Source: Hirsutella rhossiliensis
Taxonomy: Eukaryota; Ascomycota; Sordariomycetes; Hypocreales; Ophiocordycipitaceae
DNA: 64,000 bases
Assembly: GCF_020360975.1 (NCBI RefSeq)
Contig: NW_025408676.1
Coordinates: forward strand, 2,666,001 to 2,730,000
Reading direction: 5' to 3'
The position numbers and the translations under genes are program-made. The notes beneath the pieces were generated by a model. The model searched no databases. It had not been told where the DNA came from and saw only the letters and a program-made list of their open reading frames with translations. Each line of letters begins with the position of its first letter. Within the stretch, counting starts at the first letter, position 1. Positions 49,401 through 60,989 of this stretch are shown here, piece after piece.

Positions 49401-49688
49401 AATGTCTCCCCTCGGCTTGGCAGCCTTGCGAGGGCCACGCGCTCCTCGGCCCCGGGAACCTCCGCGAAAGCTGTGTCTCAACTCTGCGGACCCATGATGA
49501 GAAGCGAGAAACTCCCGTACAGACTCGTCAAACTTGGCGATGTCGCCCTGGAGCTCTTCCAGGTCGGAGTCGGAGTCAGACGCATCGCCAGGATTTCTTG
49601 AAACGCTTCCTCGTTAGTGTCGGCAGCAATGAAAAGCCTGGAAAGAAGCGGCTTACCTATGGAGCGGCTCATCTTGGAATCGGCTCAT
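46480..49688 (-). CDS. sfc4: TFIIIC subunit Sfc4/Tfc4 (tau131-like, TPR protein)
   Basis: RNA polymerase III initiation factor TFIIIC, TPR-rich subunit that in yeast bridges TFIIIC to TFIIIB. My gene model (minus strand) has exons 49,688-49,657, 49,596-48,540, 48,463-47,620, 47,562-47,335, 47,281-46,934 and 46,880-46,480, joining in one frame to 969 aa, near the usual ~1,000. It shows an acidic N-terminus (SDSDSDLEELQGDIAKFDES), an RG-rich stretch, TPRs from about residue 70 (NQAFLSGDYDQALDLAFEVI, AISEYKYVLKRRPHDLDLV), a basic linker after the middle TPRs, and a conserved second TPR array (GISFEDWLDLFLDYA; QKFILRQIKAID; YGHILFTSTSYAYSLGYFLR). Introns are 53-76 nt with clear branch sites, except intron 3 (47,619-47,563): its only in-frame donor is the poor GTCGGT. 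The stop is next to the transposon block. The function is inferred from family resemblance. Confidence 0.88.
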
Positions 49689-50527
49689 CGATGCCACTGT
49701 CCCACTGAGTCTAGCAATGGGCCTGACACGCCGAGCGTCGGCCTAAAGCGGGTGTTATGCTTTCGATCAACCAGAAACTGGGCGATGCACCTGGTCACTG
49801 CGAGGCCAGAAAGCCGCAGAGCATGCAATAGATGCGCCTTAGATAGTTTCGTAGCCGGACAAGTCTCTGCATGCAGTGGAATCGCGTACACGGTTTGCAT
49901 CGATAGGCTGCAGGGTTGAGTAGGGGAGCCGAGTTCAGTGAGTCGCTCGACTCTGCTTAGTAAGCCGAGAGCTTGTCACTTCTTGAAAAGCCAAACAACG
50001 AACAGACATCTACGAATACGTATGCACTCGGTAAATTCAGGTAGGACGAGCGGCTGGACCATTGGTACAAATGGTTGTGTAACCCATTCGACAGTTCTGA
50101 GCGCGGCATTATGTCTCGGCAAGGGCGCCTGTCTCGGAGGACGGGCCCTTTCTACAAAGGCTGGGGCGTGACGCGTCAGAGTGCGCGTGGTATTGACAGA
50201 TAAGCCTCCCACAAATGGCGTACACCCGCTGTGCGATCGCGGAACGCGTGGGCTCGAAAGATGGCAACAGCACGCTATTTCGTCCTTGTAGCGAACAACA
50301 AGTGCAAATTCGACTCCTGGAAGGTTGAAACCAATGTACACATCTCCAGTTTACAGTCTCAAACAGGCCTCGCCTTCCCACACCTTTGCCGCTTAATAGC
50401 AAACTGTTCCCGGGGTAATTGGTACAACATCAGCCGTCTCCTATTTCATTGAGCGTAAACATCTAGACCCTTGGGCAAGATTGGTGCAGATTCAACGCCG
50501 ACGGACCCCGAGGTTCGTTGGCTCTTT
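49689..50527. promoter_or_regulatory. Intergenic region: sfc4 promoter side and vts1 3' side
   Basis: 839 bp between tandem minus-strand genes. Expected to hold the sfc4 promoter/5'UTR and the vts1 3'UTR. No long conserved frame, tRNA or repeat is seen. Confidence 0.5.
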
Positions 50528-52513
50528 CTATCCTAGCTTGCCCTCCGCTTTGGCATCTGCACCGTCCGTTAGATCTTGATAAATGTCAGAGGCGGGAGAA
50601 GGCTGACCTTTGACTTGCTCGAATACCTTCAACATCTTCCTGCGGGCGCCGAGAGCATTAACCCCGCGTTCCTCGAGCGCCTTATCATCCAGCTCGACAA
50701 GCTCAGTCCACTTCATGTCCTTCAAATTCTCTGTATACTTGTGTAATCGCAGACTTCGGAGCCAGCTGGGTATGTCCTGGAGCAGGGTCGGATCGGTCGG
50801 GTCCTCGGGTGGCTTGGAGCTACCCCTTCGGCCCCTTGGCGAGCGTCCTCGCACCATGTCAGAGTGGTCCGAGAGATAGCCTTCATGACCCCCGACTCCT
50901 AGCTGGCCCAGGTTGACGGAAGGCATGCTATTGTTTATCAATGCCGATGGGCCGTCGTAGGCGCTGAGGAAACCGTTGTGCCGAGGTGACGTGAAATGCG
51001 GCAGCGCGCCCATCCCTGACTGCATGGCAATGCCTGGCGAGCTCGGACGGGATCTCTGGCCGCCCAGACCGAGGCCTTGCTGCGCCTGCATTGCCAAGAC
51101 TTGTTCACGGCTTAGAACCTGCCCATGCTCGTTGATCATGACCACGTTGGCGCCTGGCATATTGATGTTCTGCGCAGGGGGGGACATCTGATTGTGGCCA
51201 CCACCTCCTGGCGCGTCGTTGGAACGGGCGCGGCGGTACTTGCGCACATCATCCAGCGCGAAGCGGTTGTTAACCGTCGACAGCGCCGCGAGTTTCATTG
51301 CGGTTGCATTAGCAACCATGTCGGCCTGGTTGCCGCTGGAGCTGCTCGTGTTGAAGGAAGGCGCCATTGGTGTGTTCACCATGGACGCCCAATTGCCACT
51401 GCCAGCGTTGTAAGGGGAGAGAAGAGGCAAGTCCGCGGGACTTTTCTCTGGCACCGACACTGTGGTGTTTTGAATGGCCGAGCTGCCCATCTGGGGCCGG
51501 GGAGATCTGAGTCCAGCAGAGGAAGGCGGCTGCACGAACTGGCCCATCGGTGCCTGCGAAGTAGAAACCTTGTTATTGACCTGATCACCGCCGCCGCCAG
51601 ATCCCCACGGCGATGTGGAACTCGCAACGGTGCCTTCTCGAGGTTCTTGAGGACCAGAGATACCAGGGGCGGCGATTGGGGCTCGCGAATCGATGGCCAC
51701 GCTGTTCCGGTTCGAGGCGGGTGAGTTGCCCGTCTGCTGTGTGAACTTTGCCTTTTCCGTGGCAATCGCCGCTGCGGCATCTGGGAACATGGCAGTGATG
51801 GTTGACGGATCCAATCCCGAGTGGCGCTTCGATGACGACATGGCCGAGCTGCGTGAGTAAGAGTTGCGGGCCGAGTCTACATTCAGCTTGTTCATTGCAT
51901 CGTTGAGGCGGTTCGACATTGGATCTAGCAGTTGGTCAGTACCGAGCTGACAATCGAGTGGAGGCGCCGCCGCCCGCCTCCATCAAGACGAACCTTTATC
52001 GAAGTTTGCGGGCGACAAAACACCTGACATGGGGTGGTTTTTGCCCATTTGCTGCAGAACCTGTATGAAGAATCGGATCTGGACCTGGGTGGTCTGCTGC
52101 AGAAGAGCGTAAAGGGCAGCCGTGCGCTCGGCCTCGCTCAAAACGCGGAACCATTGTTCGATGGCACTAAGTTCATCCTTGAAGTCTTGGTCCAGGGTTG
52201 CTGCAGCCATTTCCTCCAAGGTCGTCTCATACTGATCGATGTCGGCGATCCATTGCTGGGCAATCTTATCCTGTGCGTCATGGTCCAGGTTCGCTTGACC
52301 ATGGGCTTGCTGGGACTGGCCGTAGAAGTCTGACGATGGTCGAATGCGATTTGAAGAAGAGGGACCCTGGAGGGTACTCATGTCGGCGGAGGCGCGGAGG
52401 GAACTGCCGGCTCCGACAGCGCGAGAGGATGGCGGGCGGAGGGAAGACGCGCTATTGGCCTCTGGGGTGCTATTGCGATTTCCAATGGCGTGATTTCCGG
52501 ACATTTTCAGCAT
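50528..52513 (-). CDS. vts1: Vts1, SAM-domain RNA-binding post-transcriptional regulator (Smaug family)
   Basis: Cytoplasmic RNA-binding protein. Family members bind Smaug-recognition hairpins through a SAM domain and recruit deadenylation machinery. Two exons (52,513-51,994 and 51,924-50,528) joined across a 69-nt intron with GTTCGT donor, CTGAC branch and CTAG acceptor give 638 aa. The N-terminus is Ser-rich. It is followed by a helical segment conserved in fungal Vts1 ([20 protein letters not shown]..., residues ~80-160), a long low-complexity Ser/Gln/Gly-rich middle, and the SAM domain at residues ~555-620 ([20 protein letters not shown], then [34 protein letters not shown]; about 50,612-50,800). 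The SAM domain matches the family closely. Start: the first ATG; a second in-frame ATG three codons on (MSGN) is equally plausible. Confidence 0.92.
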
Positions 52514-55490
52514 GATATTCCCAGAGGCTTTTTGTCTTCTAAACCTGATCGGACGAAGTAGAGAGGGGGTAAGCGTCGGGGGCGTGACTTGCGATGGTGG
52601 CGATACGGGGGAACCGAGGGAGAAGACGAGGCTTATCCTGTCGACTCCTGCAGTGACCGGCTGACCTCAAAGGAGTTTCGACAAGATGATGGGCAGCAGA
52701 CTATCCCATGTTCTAGGCAAAAGCAAGGACAGAGATGAGGATGGAGCTGGAGATGCGTCAGCGGACAAGGCGATTCTTGGGAGACGGTTTGCGAGGAGAG
52801 GGGAAGGGTTGGAGAGACCAGCTGGCGGGGCGTGGATCGACGACCAACTTACCCCGGGACGAGGACCGCAAATTCGATAACGAAGGTACGAGGTCTGCTT
52901 CCAGGCAGGCGACTAACGCGTTGATGGATGGATTCCGCCGCGGCAAGTGCGGACCTGGGTGTCCTGTTGGTGATGCTGGAGAGGTCAGAAGACGGGGGCC
53001 GATACGTCGGGGCCGCCATACGAATGAATAATCGAGCCCTTGGGAGCGGCTTTTGCGGTTATTCCGTGATAGGCGAGAAATGCACCAAATACATTCGATA
53101 CCTAGGTGGTAGGTACCTTTACAGCTCATAAGGTGGTGGGCAGGTACTTGGGTAAAGTGTCTAAGGTACTTGATAGGAGAGCGCCGCAGCAGTGGGTGCC
53201 TCACCCCCACTTTACTCCCCTGTACGAAGTAACTTACCGAACACTGCGTCCCTAACGTGCCTGTCATGGGGCACTTGCTGCCTTGCCGCCCTTGCCCACC
53301 AAAGTGCTTTGATTTAGGTGCGAAGCACGCCGCGGCACCTAAAAATGTCCTAGAGATGAGGATCTGACTAAGGTCCTCTGGCATCGCACGTCATGCAGGA
53401 AGATCACAGGAGACCCGAGTACTGTACAATGTACCTACGAGGAAGAGTTGAGATATGGCCGACTTCACGACGAGGAGGTAATTACTCGACGCTAGGTACG
53501 ATTCAGCTGCCGAAACAATTGCAGACAGGGCCTTTGCGGTCGCAGACGGGGGGGTGGGGTGTTTTCTTGTCGAACCCTGAAAAAAAAAAAAAAAACCAGT
53601 GGGCTTCAGTGGGAGCCAGTTTTTATGTAACTATTTCAGGATACCTAGGGCTCGTGAAGAAGGGAACAAAGAGGGACAGGTGTCTGGGCCCGAGTCCATC
53701 GTTTCTGTAAATCGGTTGCTTCCACATTGCTTCCCCATCGTCGACCAACTCTCTAGGAGGAGACGCGTAACCAGCCGGGCGCCGCGCCTCCACACGGCGT
53801 TGGGCAAGGCACCGTGCCTAGTGAACCTGGTTCAGGGTCGTGCAGCGTTTCATGAGAGGACAGGCGCGATCTGATCCGAGAGACAGGGGCAAAGCCAGGG
53901 GCGCTACGGCTATTCGTGTCCAGCTAAACGAGAAAAGTTGTCGCCGCGAGCGACGTGTGCCCGAGTGGAACGCAGCTAGGTACTCGCTCGTACTGAACCT
54001 TGACAACTCCGTCATTGGGTAGGTTTCAGCTCTTTCAAGGCAAGATTCGCCGGTAGCCTCGTCCCGGTGAGATGATGGGACAAAATGGCTGACCGCGGCG
54101 TCATATGCCTCAGAGCAGCGGGCACCGTAGAACGAGCCGTGCTTCATCTGATGCTCAGGTGGGTTAGCCATCATATTTCACGAAAGAACGGCAGGGCAGA
54201 GACAGTCCCGCGCCGTGACGCCGCTTCCCGGGAACTCCATGGGAACGTTCAATCATCAAGGCTGATTCTGTAGAGTTCAGGGCCACAAGTTTCAAATACT
54301 GCGCGAAATTGCGAGATAGCCACCGATTCCCAGCGGCGGCTTCCTTATTGACTTGGTCTTTCCGCCATGTCCTGTGATCGCACTGGCAGTTCGTTTCACG
54401 TAGCGCCCATCGATGCCGGCCTGACAACGTCGTCCAGACTGGACAAGACCTCCATCATGACCTGTCCAACTTTCTTCCACCGGATCAAAATCGACATAGA
54501 TTCCCTCATACTGTTTCACGCTTGCCTTCCTTGGCTTCTTTCTGTTGTATGGGTTAATGTCCGTCTTGTTGCCAGGGTATGCTCGATCGGTTCCTACCAG
54601 AGCCTTGGCAGTGCCATGGAGAGCATGTCGATGGTTCCGGCGGAATTTGGGGTCGGTTCCCTTCAGCGAAGGGTATCTCGACGTCTTGGGCTTTTTGATC
54701 CTGTCGTTGCGTGAGCGGATTCGGCTCGTGGCACGCGTTGCTGCTCACTCACCCGTTACGGTGCGCTTTGCGCCACTGGTTGTGCTGCGAGGAGTTCTTG
54801 GACTCTGTGGCGTGGCTCGTCAGAAGATGGAGATCTCCGCGGGGGGTATAATCATCTCGACTCACTGGCCATGGCTGCTGATGTTTTCGCTGTCCGGACG
54901 AGTTCTCGCGACGGGTTCCTGGGGGAAGGCGAAATTGTGTGCGCCCGAAGCCGATTTGAGCCCTAGGCAATGCCGGGAGCAGGACGAGTGGCTGACATAA
55001 GCCAGCAGCGTACCATCAGTACATGTACTTAGAGTACGAATTACCTAGATACCTAGGTACTGTACCTTAGTGTAAGGTACCTTGGATAAGTACCTACCTA
55101 GGCCGACGGAGGAATATGGTACCGAAGTGGGCTTGTGTGGCAAATCACGTCCCCAATCCACGCACGAGTAAAGAGGTTCCTTTCCCGGCCTTCAGCAGCT
55201 TATGTAGACGGCTTGCCCTCACCTGTAGCAATGCAGTGATTACCGAACGAGGCGGGCGAGCAAAGCCAGCAGGGTGTGCGAATACAGCAGACGGGAAATG
55301 TCGAGCATTTTACTGTACTAGAAGCAAAGTTGAGGCTGGCTCAGACGGCTCGTCACCGAGACGGGCTGCAAGGATCGAGATATACCAACAGAACAGCCCA
55401 AATAACTCCTCTGCTACGCTTCCGTTTACTCCCCAGTGCATCAAACGACATCCCTCCCATCAAATGACACGTTGGCCCGCCAAAGTGCCG
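52514..55490. promoter_or_regulatory. 3-kb intergenic region upstream of vts1
   Basis: No convincing coding frame on either strand. The open frames present lack family resemblance, introns and a supporting start context. It probably holds the vts1 promoter and a long 5'UTR, plus the ant1 3'UTR. Visible sequence features: a run of 15 A at 53,580-53,594, a G-rich GGGGGGGTGGGGTG at ~53,548, and CCTAGG/GGTACC-rich clusters at 53,096-53,175 and 55,019-55,112. Confidence 0.5.
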
Positions 55491-56711
55491 CTACAAGCCC
55501 GGCCGTGTCGAGGCGAGCGCCTTTTGGGACACCGTCGAGGCGAGGCCAGCCACTCTTTGCAGCTGCGCTCTCCTGGTCGCCTGGAGATATCGCAGGAAAA
55601 GAATGAGGAGGAGCTCGACTCTGTAGCTCGTATTAGCAAAAGACATCTTCCGAAGAGCAGGAACAGAAGCAGAGATGCCCACCTCTCCTTGGTCATCATG
55701 AGGATGCCCTGCACCAAGAAGCCCTTGAAGATCTGGGGTCCGATCCCCTTGAACAAGCCCAAGGCACCCTCATGCTTCACGATGAATTTCATCACCTCGA
55801 TGAAACTTTTGAAAGGCTTCCCGCTCCTCGTGCGCGGTGGCTTGGATTGCAGGCCGACCTTGGCCACGATCAGTGGCTGTGTGACGATGGTGGCCAAGGC
55901 TTTTGACAAGGCCCCTAGTACTGCAGGCGTGTTAGAGGCGAATGATTGGCCGAAACTTGAAGGGGAGATCTGGGCCTACTCACAAAAGGCTTGCCAAGGC
56001 TTCAGCTTTGATTCGACTGGGAAAAAGATGCTGCTCAGCCGCTCATATGCCCCGTACGTGATGGCTGGATTCACGACAAGGACCAGGCTGGCTTTCAGAC
56101 CCCTCCACAGGCCCGTCACGCCGTCGGGCCCGTCCACAACTTCACGAGCCGTCGCCATGAGGCTTTTGCACTCATTGCCTTTGGCAGTCTGCTGCCGAGT
56201 TGTGACGACGGCCACGGGAATGGTAAAGAGCTGTGCCAGTGCACCCGCAACAGCGCCGAGCGAGAGCTCCACGGCGGTGGAGGGCGAAAGAGCCGGCAGG
56301 CTGGACGACTTGAGGTAGAAAGACCTCGCCAGGGTATACCAATAGAAGTATGCAAAGTTGGTGGAAGCGACTCCGATGAGAGATCCATTCATGCCCATGT
56401 AGAGACCTCTGATGCCGTCGTCGGCCACGATCCGCTTAACTGCATCCCACGTCGAGGCGTAGTGTGGCTCGTCGTCGGCGCCCGGCGCCGACTCATCGAG
56501 GCGAACTTGAACTTGGAGGCGCGTCTTGACACTGCGGCGAAGTGCAGGGGGCAGTTAGCTGAAAGCAAAGGGGGCAAGAGGGCGATGCAGCAAAGGAGAT
56601 GGGGCCTCACATGTCGAGCGGATACACGAGGGCATTGGCCAACACGGCTCCCGCGGCCCCGGCAGCAGCGCGGCCCCAGGGCGGGATCTCTGGCTTTGAC
56701 TGCGCGCCCAT
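55491..56711 (-). CDS. ant1: Peroxisomal adenine nucleotide transporter Ant1 (mitochondrial carrier superfamily)
   Basis: Predicted to exchange ATP and AMP across the peroxisomal membrane, supplying ATP for fatty-acid activation inside peroxisomes. Four exons (56,711-56,611; 56,531-55,984; 55,920-55,683; 55,620-55,491) with 79-, 63- and 62-nt introns, all with GTGAGG/GTGAGT/GTGGGC donors and CTAAC/CTAAT branches, give 338 aa, the usual carrier size. Three carrier repeats are seen: YPLDIVKTRLQ (repeat 1), IPVAVVTTRQQT (repeat 2, lacking the acidic residue as in Ant1/PMP47-type carriers) and QPLIVAKVGLQ (repeat 3). GLYMGMNGSL, GLWRGLKASLVLVVNPAITY and GPQIFKGFLVQGILMMTKER match that subfamily. 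The C-terminus ends STRPGL. It is divergent from palB, sharing a 0.94-kb upstream region. Assignment to Ant1 rather than another peroxisomal carrier is by these motifs only. Confidence 0.85.
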
Positions 56712-57222
56712 GGTGAGTGGCGAGCACCAAGCACCTCAGAAGGTAGGATGACGAGTGCGAGCGACTGGTTCGGAGCCCCGAGGTGCTTGTGATTATGGAC
56801 TTATGGAGGAGAAGCCAGCGAGCAGAAGGGGTGAGGAGAGGGGCGACGCGGAGATTGCGAATGATATGGAAAGATTGGCCCGCTTGATGGCCATGAGAAC
56901 GAAGGATGGGCTCGATGGGCGTGCGGGAGATGTCGAGCCCGGAGGCCCGGCCATGGCCGATCGGCGAGCGGCTGCTTTGGACCTCGGCACGCCCACCAGC
57001 GCTACTGTACGGTTCTGTAATTACCTACCTAGCCCGGAGCAGGAGGGGGCGGTGCCGGGTCTGTCCACAGTACCTTTTAAAGTAGGTAGGTAGGTATTAT
57101 CTAGGTATGTACATAGATACCTCGAGAGCGTCGAAAACGGCTCTAGGCTGTATGTATCTTATCCACAGTAGCTTAATGGAGTACCTGCCTACTGTAGAGA
57201 AACATATAACTACCACAATACC

Positions 57223-57280
57223 AACCAGTCATCTCTAACGGAGGTGCCTCCAATTTTGTTAGAGGATAATATGACTGGTT
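57223..57280. repeat. Nested inverted repeat (hairpin) in ant1-palB promoter
   Basis: The outer arms AACCAGTCAT (57,223-57,232) and ATGACTGGTT (57,271-57,280) are perfect complements. Next come CTCTAAC (57,233-57,239) and GTTAGAG (57,258-57,264), and inside is a further GGAGG-TG-CCTCC palindrome (57,240-57,251). A small foldback element or a regulatory structure; no TSD was identified. Confidence 0.75.
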
Positions 57281-57282
57281 TA

Positions 57283-57362
57283 ACACCTACCTACCTACCT
57301 GGACCTAGGTCTGTACCTAGGTAGGTATCTTAGGTCGGTACCTACCTAGGTAGGTATCTACA
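57283..57362. repeat. CCTAGG/GGTACC palindromic low-complexity cluster
   Basis: Dense overlapping ACCTACCT, GGACCTAGGT, TACCTAGGTAGG and GGTACC units. Similar clusters occur at 53,096-53,175, 55,019-55,112 and 57,074-57,122, all in intergenic DNA. Confidence 0.7.
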
Positions 57363-57650
57363 AGTTCGGGATTTACCTCAGACGTCCAGCATCTCTTACC
57401 AAGGTGTATCCGTCCGTACCTTGGCGGCTCCCTCACCTTACACTTCCACCATTGCCTTGACTCTCTCACCCCTGCGTCGCATTGCGGTGCGCCTGCGTGG
57501 CTGTGGTACCCATTATCTTCGCAACACACCAGTCTCCCCCAGTTGCTGGTTGCGACCGACGACTCCCCCTGGCCGTTCATCGGCGCTATGGTATCAGTAG
57601 ACTGACATAATCGAGGCACCTGCACCCTCCTCATCTACGCCCCGCCAGGC

Positions 57651-60428
57651 ATGGAGAGCAGAGCGCAGGTGAGCAAGCCCGCCGCACAAGGAGCACGCCT
57701 CGGACTACTGACAGACGGCTAGGCCGTCGAGGCTCTGCTCGCCCGCTCAAGCGGCAAGACGGCCCTCGGCCATGCTATCCAAGCCGCCGAATTGTACATG
57801 GCCGCCGCCGGCGAGGCTTCAACTAAGGCCCATGCCGCCCGGCTGAGGCGTCGATGCCACGAGCTCATTGTCTATGCCGAGAAGCTCAAGTCGCAGCAAG
57901 CGACGCTATCCCAGTTTATTGTCCAGCCCGGTATCCTTGTCCGCGCCTCGCGCCTGCACGGGAACGACTTCCCACCTTGGACCGCGGAACCCCACGACGC
58001 CGAGTTCGAGTTGCGGCCCGGTGCGGACCTCTACACGTGAGCTCCTCTCTTCCAGCGACTCCAACGTGTTCAGCTGGCTGATTTGGCTTGCCACGGCCTA
58101 CCAAGAGACGCCGCTACCTTCACTCTCTCGGCGACCCAGGCCGACAATTTTGCAGCGTGGACTCGCCCAGCCAAGCTTTTCGGGCTGGACCCTGGACGCG
58201 ACAAGACGAAGGACGAGGACGTCATGATGCAGCTCAGTGATTGCTGTGACCTCGTTCAAGATATCACGACCGACTGCTCTGTCGTCGCCAGTCTCTCGGC
58301 CGCCGCAAAGGTTTTGGTTGGACGACATGCCGTACGTTATGACCTCATTGTCCCAAGCCCCCACGGCATACAAGGCTGCTTCTGACTGCGGCTGTCCCAG
58401 GTCCTCTCCTCCGTCATGTACCCGTTTGACCACGTCAAAGGACGCCCGAGGCTCTCTGCTTCAGGCAAATACGTGCTACGCATGAATTTCAATGGCTGTG
58501 CAAGGCGCGTTGTGGTAGACGATCGGCTCCCGGCCTCCCGGACCGATCGCACCCTCTTCGTCGTCGACCGGCGAAATCCTTGCTTGCTTTGGCCCGCGCT
58601 TCTTGAAAAGGCCTACCTGAAAGTCAGGGGCGGTTACGACTTCCCTGGAAGCAACTCAGGGACGGACTTGTGGGTGCTGACAGGCTGGATCCCGGAGCAG
58701 CTCTTTCTGCAACGGTATGCATTGTCCTCTCCCTCGACTCCGTGGAACATAACATCGGGGAAGCCCAAGATTGACAATCGCGGAAAGTGAAGATCTTGAT
58801 GTCGACGAGACGTGGGCCAGAGTCAAGGCAGCCCACGAATCCCACGATGTCGTTGTGACACTGGGTACCGGGCGAATATCGGCCGAAGAGGAACGCCTCA
58901 TGGGTCTCATCGGTGAACATGACTATGCTGTCGAGGATCTCAGCCTGTCCGACGGTGGTGCGCGTCGTCTGCTCATCAAGAATCCTTGGTGCGACGCACC
59001 CCTGGTGATGGGAACGGAACGGCTTGAACCCCGAGGCTCCAATGTCCACAAGTGAGCCGCCCTTGCCCAGTTCGCAGCCTCTTACTCTGACACTCACTTT
59101 CAAGCACTACGTGGATGGCACTCGAGGACGTAGCTCAGCACTTTGAGTCAATGTATCTCAACTGGAACCCAGGTTTATTTTCACATCGGCAGGATCACCA
59201 CTTCGCGTGGGAGATGCCTCCCAAGAACCTGTGTGCATCCCTGGTGCGAAATCCTCAATACACACTCGTGTCCACTGCCAAGGGGCCGGTTTGGGTTCTA
59301 GTCAGCCGTCATTTCGTGGACGCGGAGCTCGACATAGCTCGCAAAAGGCGGGGCTCCATGGCGGCCGTGGCGAGCGAGCTCGGCTTCATGAGCATCCTCG
59401 TCTTTGAAAACCAAGGCAACAGAGTCCAAGTCAGTGGCGGGGAGAGTTACCGCGGACCGTATGTTGACTCGCTGCAAACGCTTGCACGCCTTGAAGCCGG
59501 CCCCAGGCAGCGCTTCACCATTGTTGTCGACCAACAAGAATTGCCCCTGGCTAGCTATACCTTTACAGTGTCCTTTTTCTCACACGCACCGCTTGAAATC
59601 AAGGCAGCGGAGGAGAAAATGTCGCAGTTTCAGGAGCAGTCGGGCTCCTGGAGCCGCCGCACCGCTGGTGGGAGCTCCTCGTGTTCGACCTACTACCAGA
59701 ACCCTCAGTACAGATTGTCCATCAGCAAGTCTACCCCCCTGTCCGTCCTTTTGTCCACGGACAACCGTGACGTCCACGTCCACGTCGATCTTGTCTGGGC
59801 TCGTGGGGGACGGGTGACGGCACTACGAGCCAGAAACTTGGTTGCCTCGTCTGGCGAGTACCGTCGAGGATGCGCCATGGCCGAGGTGCTCACGTTGGAG
59901 CCTGGACACTACACATTAGTCTGCTCGACGTTCGAGGCGGGCCAGTTGGCTGCCTTTGCGGTGAGAGTGTCGTCCATGGCACCCGTCACGTTGGATGCCC
60001 TCCCGGCTAACGCCGCGGGCATGCTTCGGACGCCCCTCACGACATTGAACCTTGCCCAGGGAGGGGGAAAGAGGCGGGCCCCGTTAAAGGCGTCGTGGTT
60101 GACGCGCGCAAGCGTTTCGATACATGGCATCTTGTTGCCCGATGCAGAAGACGGCGGACGGCAGGCATCGTCCCTCTTGATCCGAGTCTCCGTTGTACAT
60201 GGCCGGGGCCCGGAGCAAGTCACCATCGCAGCCTCGGGTGAAGGCCAATTCCTAGAACCTGCAGCCGACTTGCGGACTGCCGATTTCGACATGGAACCGG
60301 CCCGCATACACCGAGAGGGCTTGTGGCTTGTAATCGAGTGCATAGGGTCGCACCACGTAGTGTGGGCCATTGACGGCGAGATCCTCAGCGACTCGCCTGT
60401 CCAAGTCGGTGCATGGGAGCCGCTATAG
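57651..60428 (+). CDS. palB: PalB/RIM13, calpain-like cysteine protease of ambient-pH signalling
   Basis: In the Pal/Rim pathway this protease acts with ESCRT components to process the transcription factor PacC/Rim101 at alkaline pH. Six exons: 57,651-57,668, 57,723-58,036, 58,106-58,331, 58,401-58,714, 58,788-59,051 and 59,105-60,428, with 53-73-nt introns, give 819 aa. The N-terminal MIT domain (residues ~7-80, AVEALLARSSGKTALGHAI, ...RRRCHELIVYAEKLK) binds ESCRT-III in homologues. The calpain catalytic core shows Cys ~168 in DITTDCSVVASL, His ~335 in IGEHDYAVEDL and Asn ~356 in LIKNPWC, so the triad is intact. It is followed by the calpain C2-like region (HFESMYLNWNPGLF onward) and a second C-terminal beta-rich domain. 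The tiny first exon (MESRAQ) is chosen because it splices in frame with a canonical GTGAGC donor. It converges with the zinc-finger gene. Confidence 0.93.
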
Positions 60429-60989
60429 CGGCGGTTACGGCCGAGACGCCAAGAAAAGCCAGGCGAGGCTCTTGTTGGCAACGTGCAAGAGCCGTGTGAG
60501 ACTTGCTTATGTGGTGGCCCCTTCCTATGTGGCCGTGGCGATTCACTATTAAGCAATGACATGGCGTCGCCAATTACACTTCTCCAGCCAGTGTCTCGGC
60601 AAGGCCGTGCGACGACTTTTGTCGGCGCGCTGAGCTCTCGCTTGGCACGCAACCCGCGCAACATACGTAGCCCAGCTTTTCGCGAAGATGTGGAAAACAT
60701 TGTAGAAGATGGAACAAGAAGACGAAGTACTAATGGTGGCCCCTGGTAGCCTGGTATAAGAACGAACCCGAAAAAAGAACGCCAGATCTCCAAGACGCGC
60801 AGACGAGGACAAAGAGCCATCTCAACAGGTTCAAAATCATAAAAAAAACCCGACTCGACCGTGATCGCCCACGGATCGAAAAAGGTACAGCCCCGCTCCA
60901 TTGCCGGAGCCACGTTGTTGGGAGGTTGACGCTCCGTGGGGGCGTAGAACAAGACGAGGATGACAACGTGGGCGGCCAACAGGTTCGGC
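60429..60989. other. Convergent intergenic region (3' ends of palB and zinc-finger gene)
   Basis: 561 bp, presumably the two 3'UTRs. The minus strand stays open in one frame past the zinc-finger stop across the palB antisense, but this is read-through of GC-rich antisense sequence, not coding. Confidence 0.5.

Larger units (their letters stand above)
56712..57650. promoter_or_regulatory. Shared divergent promoter region of ant1 and palB
   Basis: 939 bp between the two start codons. Contains CCTAGG/GGTAGGTA-rich clusters (57,074-57,122 and 57,283-57,362) and a hairpin (57,223-57,280). Neither start is preceded by an obvious TATA element. Confidence 0.6.

Noticed and set aside
52758..53384. 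208-codon minus-strand open frame upstream of vts1
   Set aside because: No family resemblance or introns; composition looks like translated UTR or intergenic DNA.
53580..53594. Poly(A) run as tail of a processed retrocopy
   Set aside because: No target duplication or recognisable transcript-like sequence upstream of the run.
54545..55000. 151-codon plus-strand open frame
   Set aside because: Isolated, no recognisable motif, in a region without other coding signals.
55116..56318. 400-codon open frame on the plus strand
   Set aside because: It is antisense to the ant1 carrier exons, has no family resemblance, and crosses the carrier's well-supported introns.
57644..57650. PacC-type hexamer GCCAGG just before the palB start
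   Set aside because: A single six-base match is expected by chance; no cluster is seen, so no regulatory claim is made.
59909..60989. Extension of the minus-strand zinc-finger frame to 878 codons
   Set aside because: The intron at 61,166-61,108 gives the true C-terminus at 60,990. The extension is antisense to palB and has no domain.
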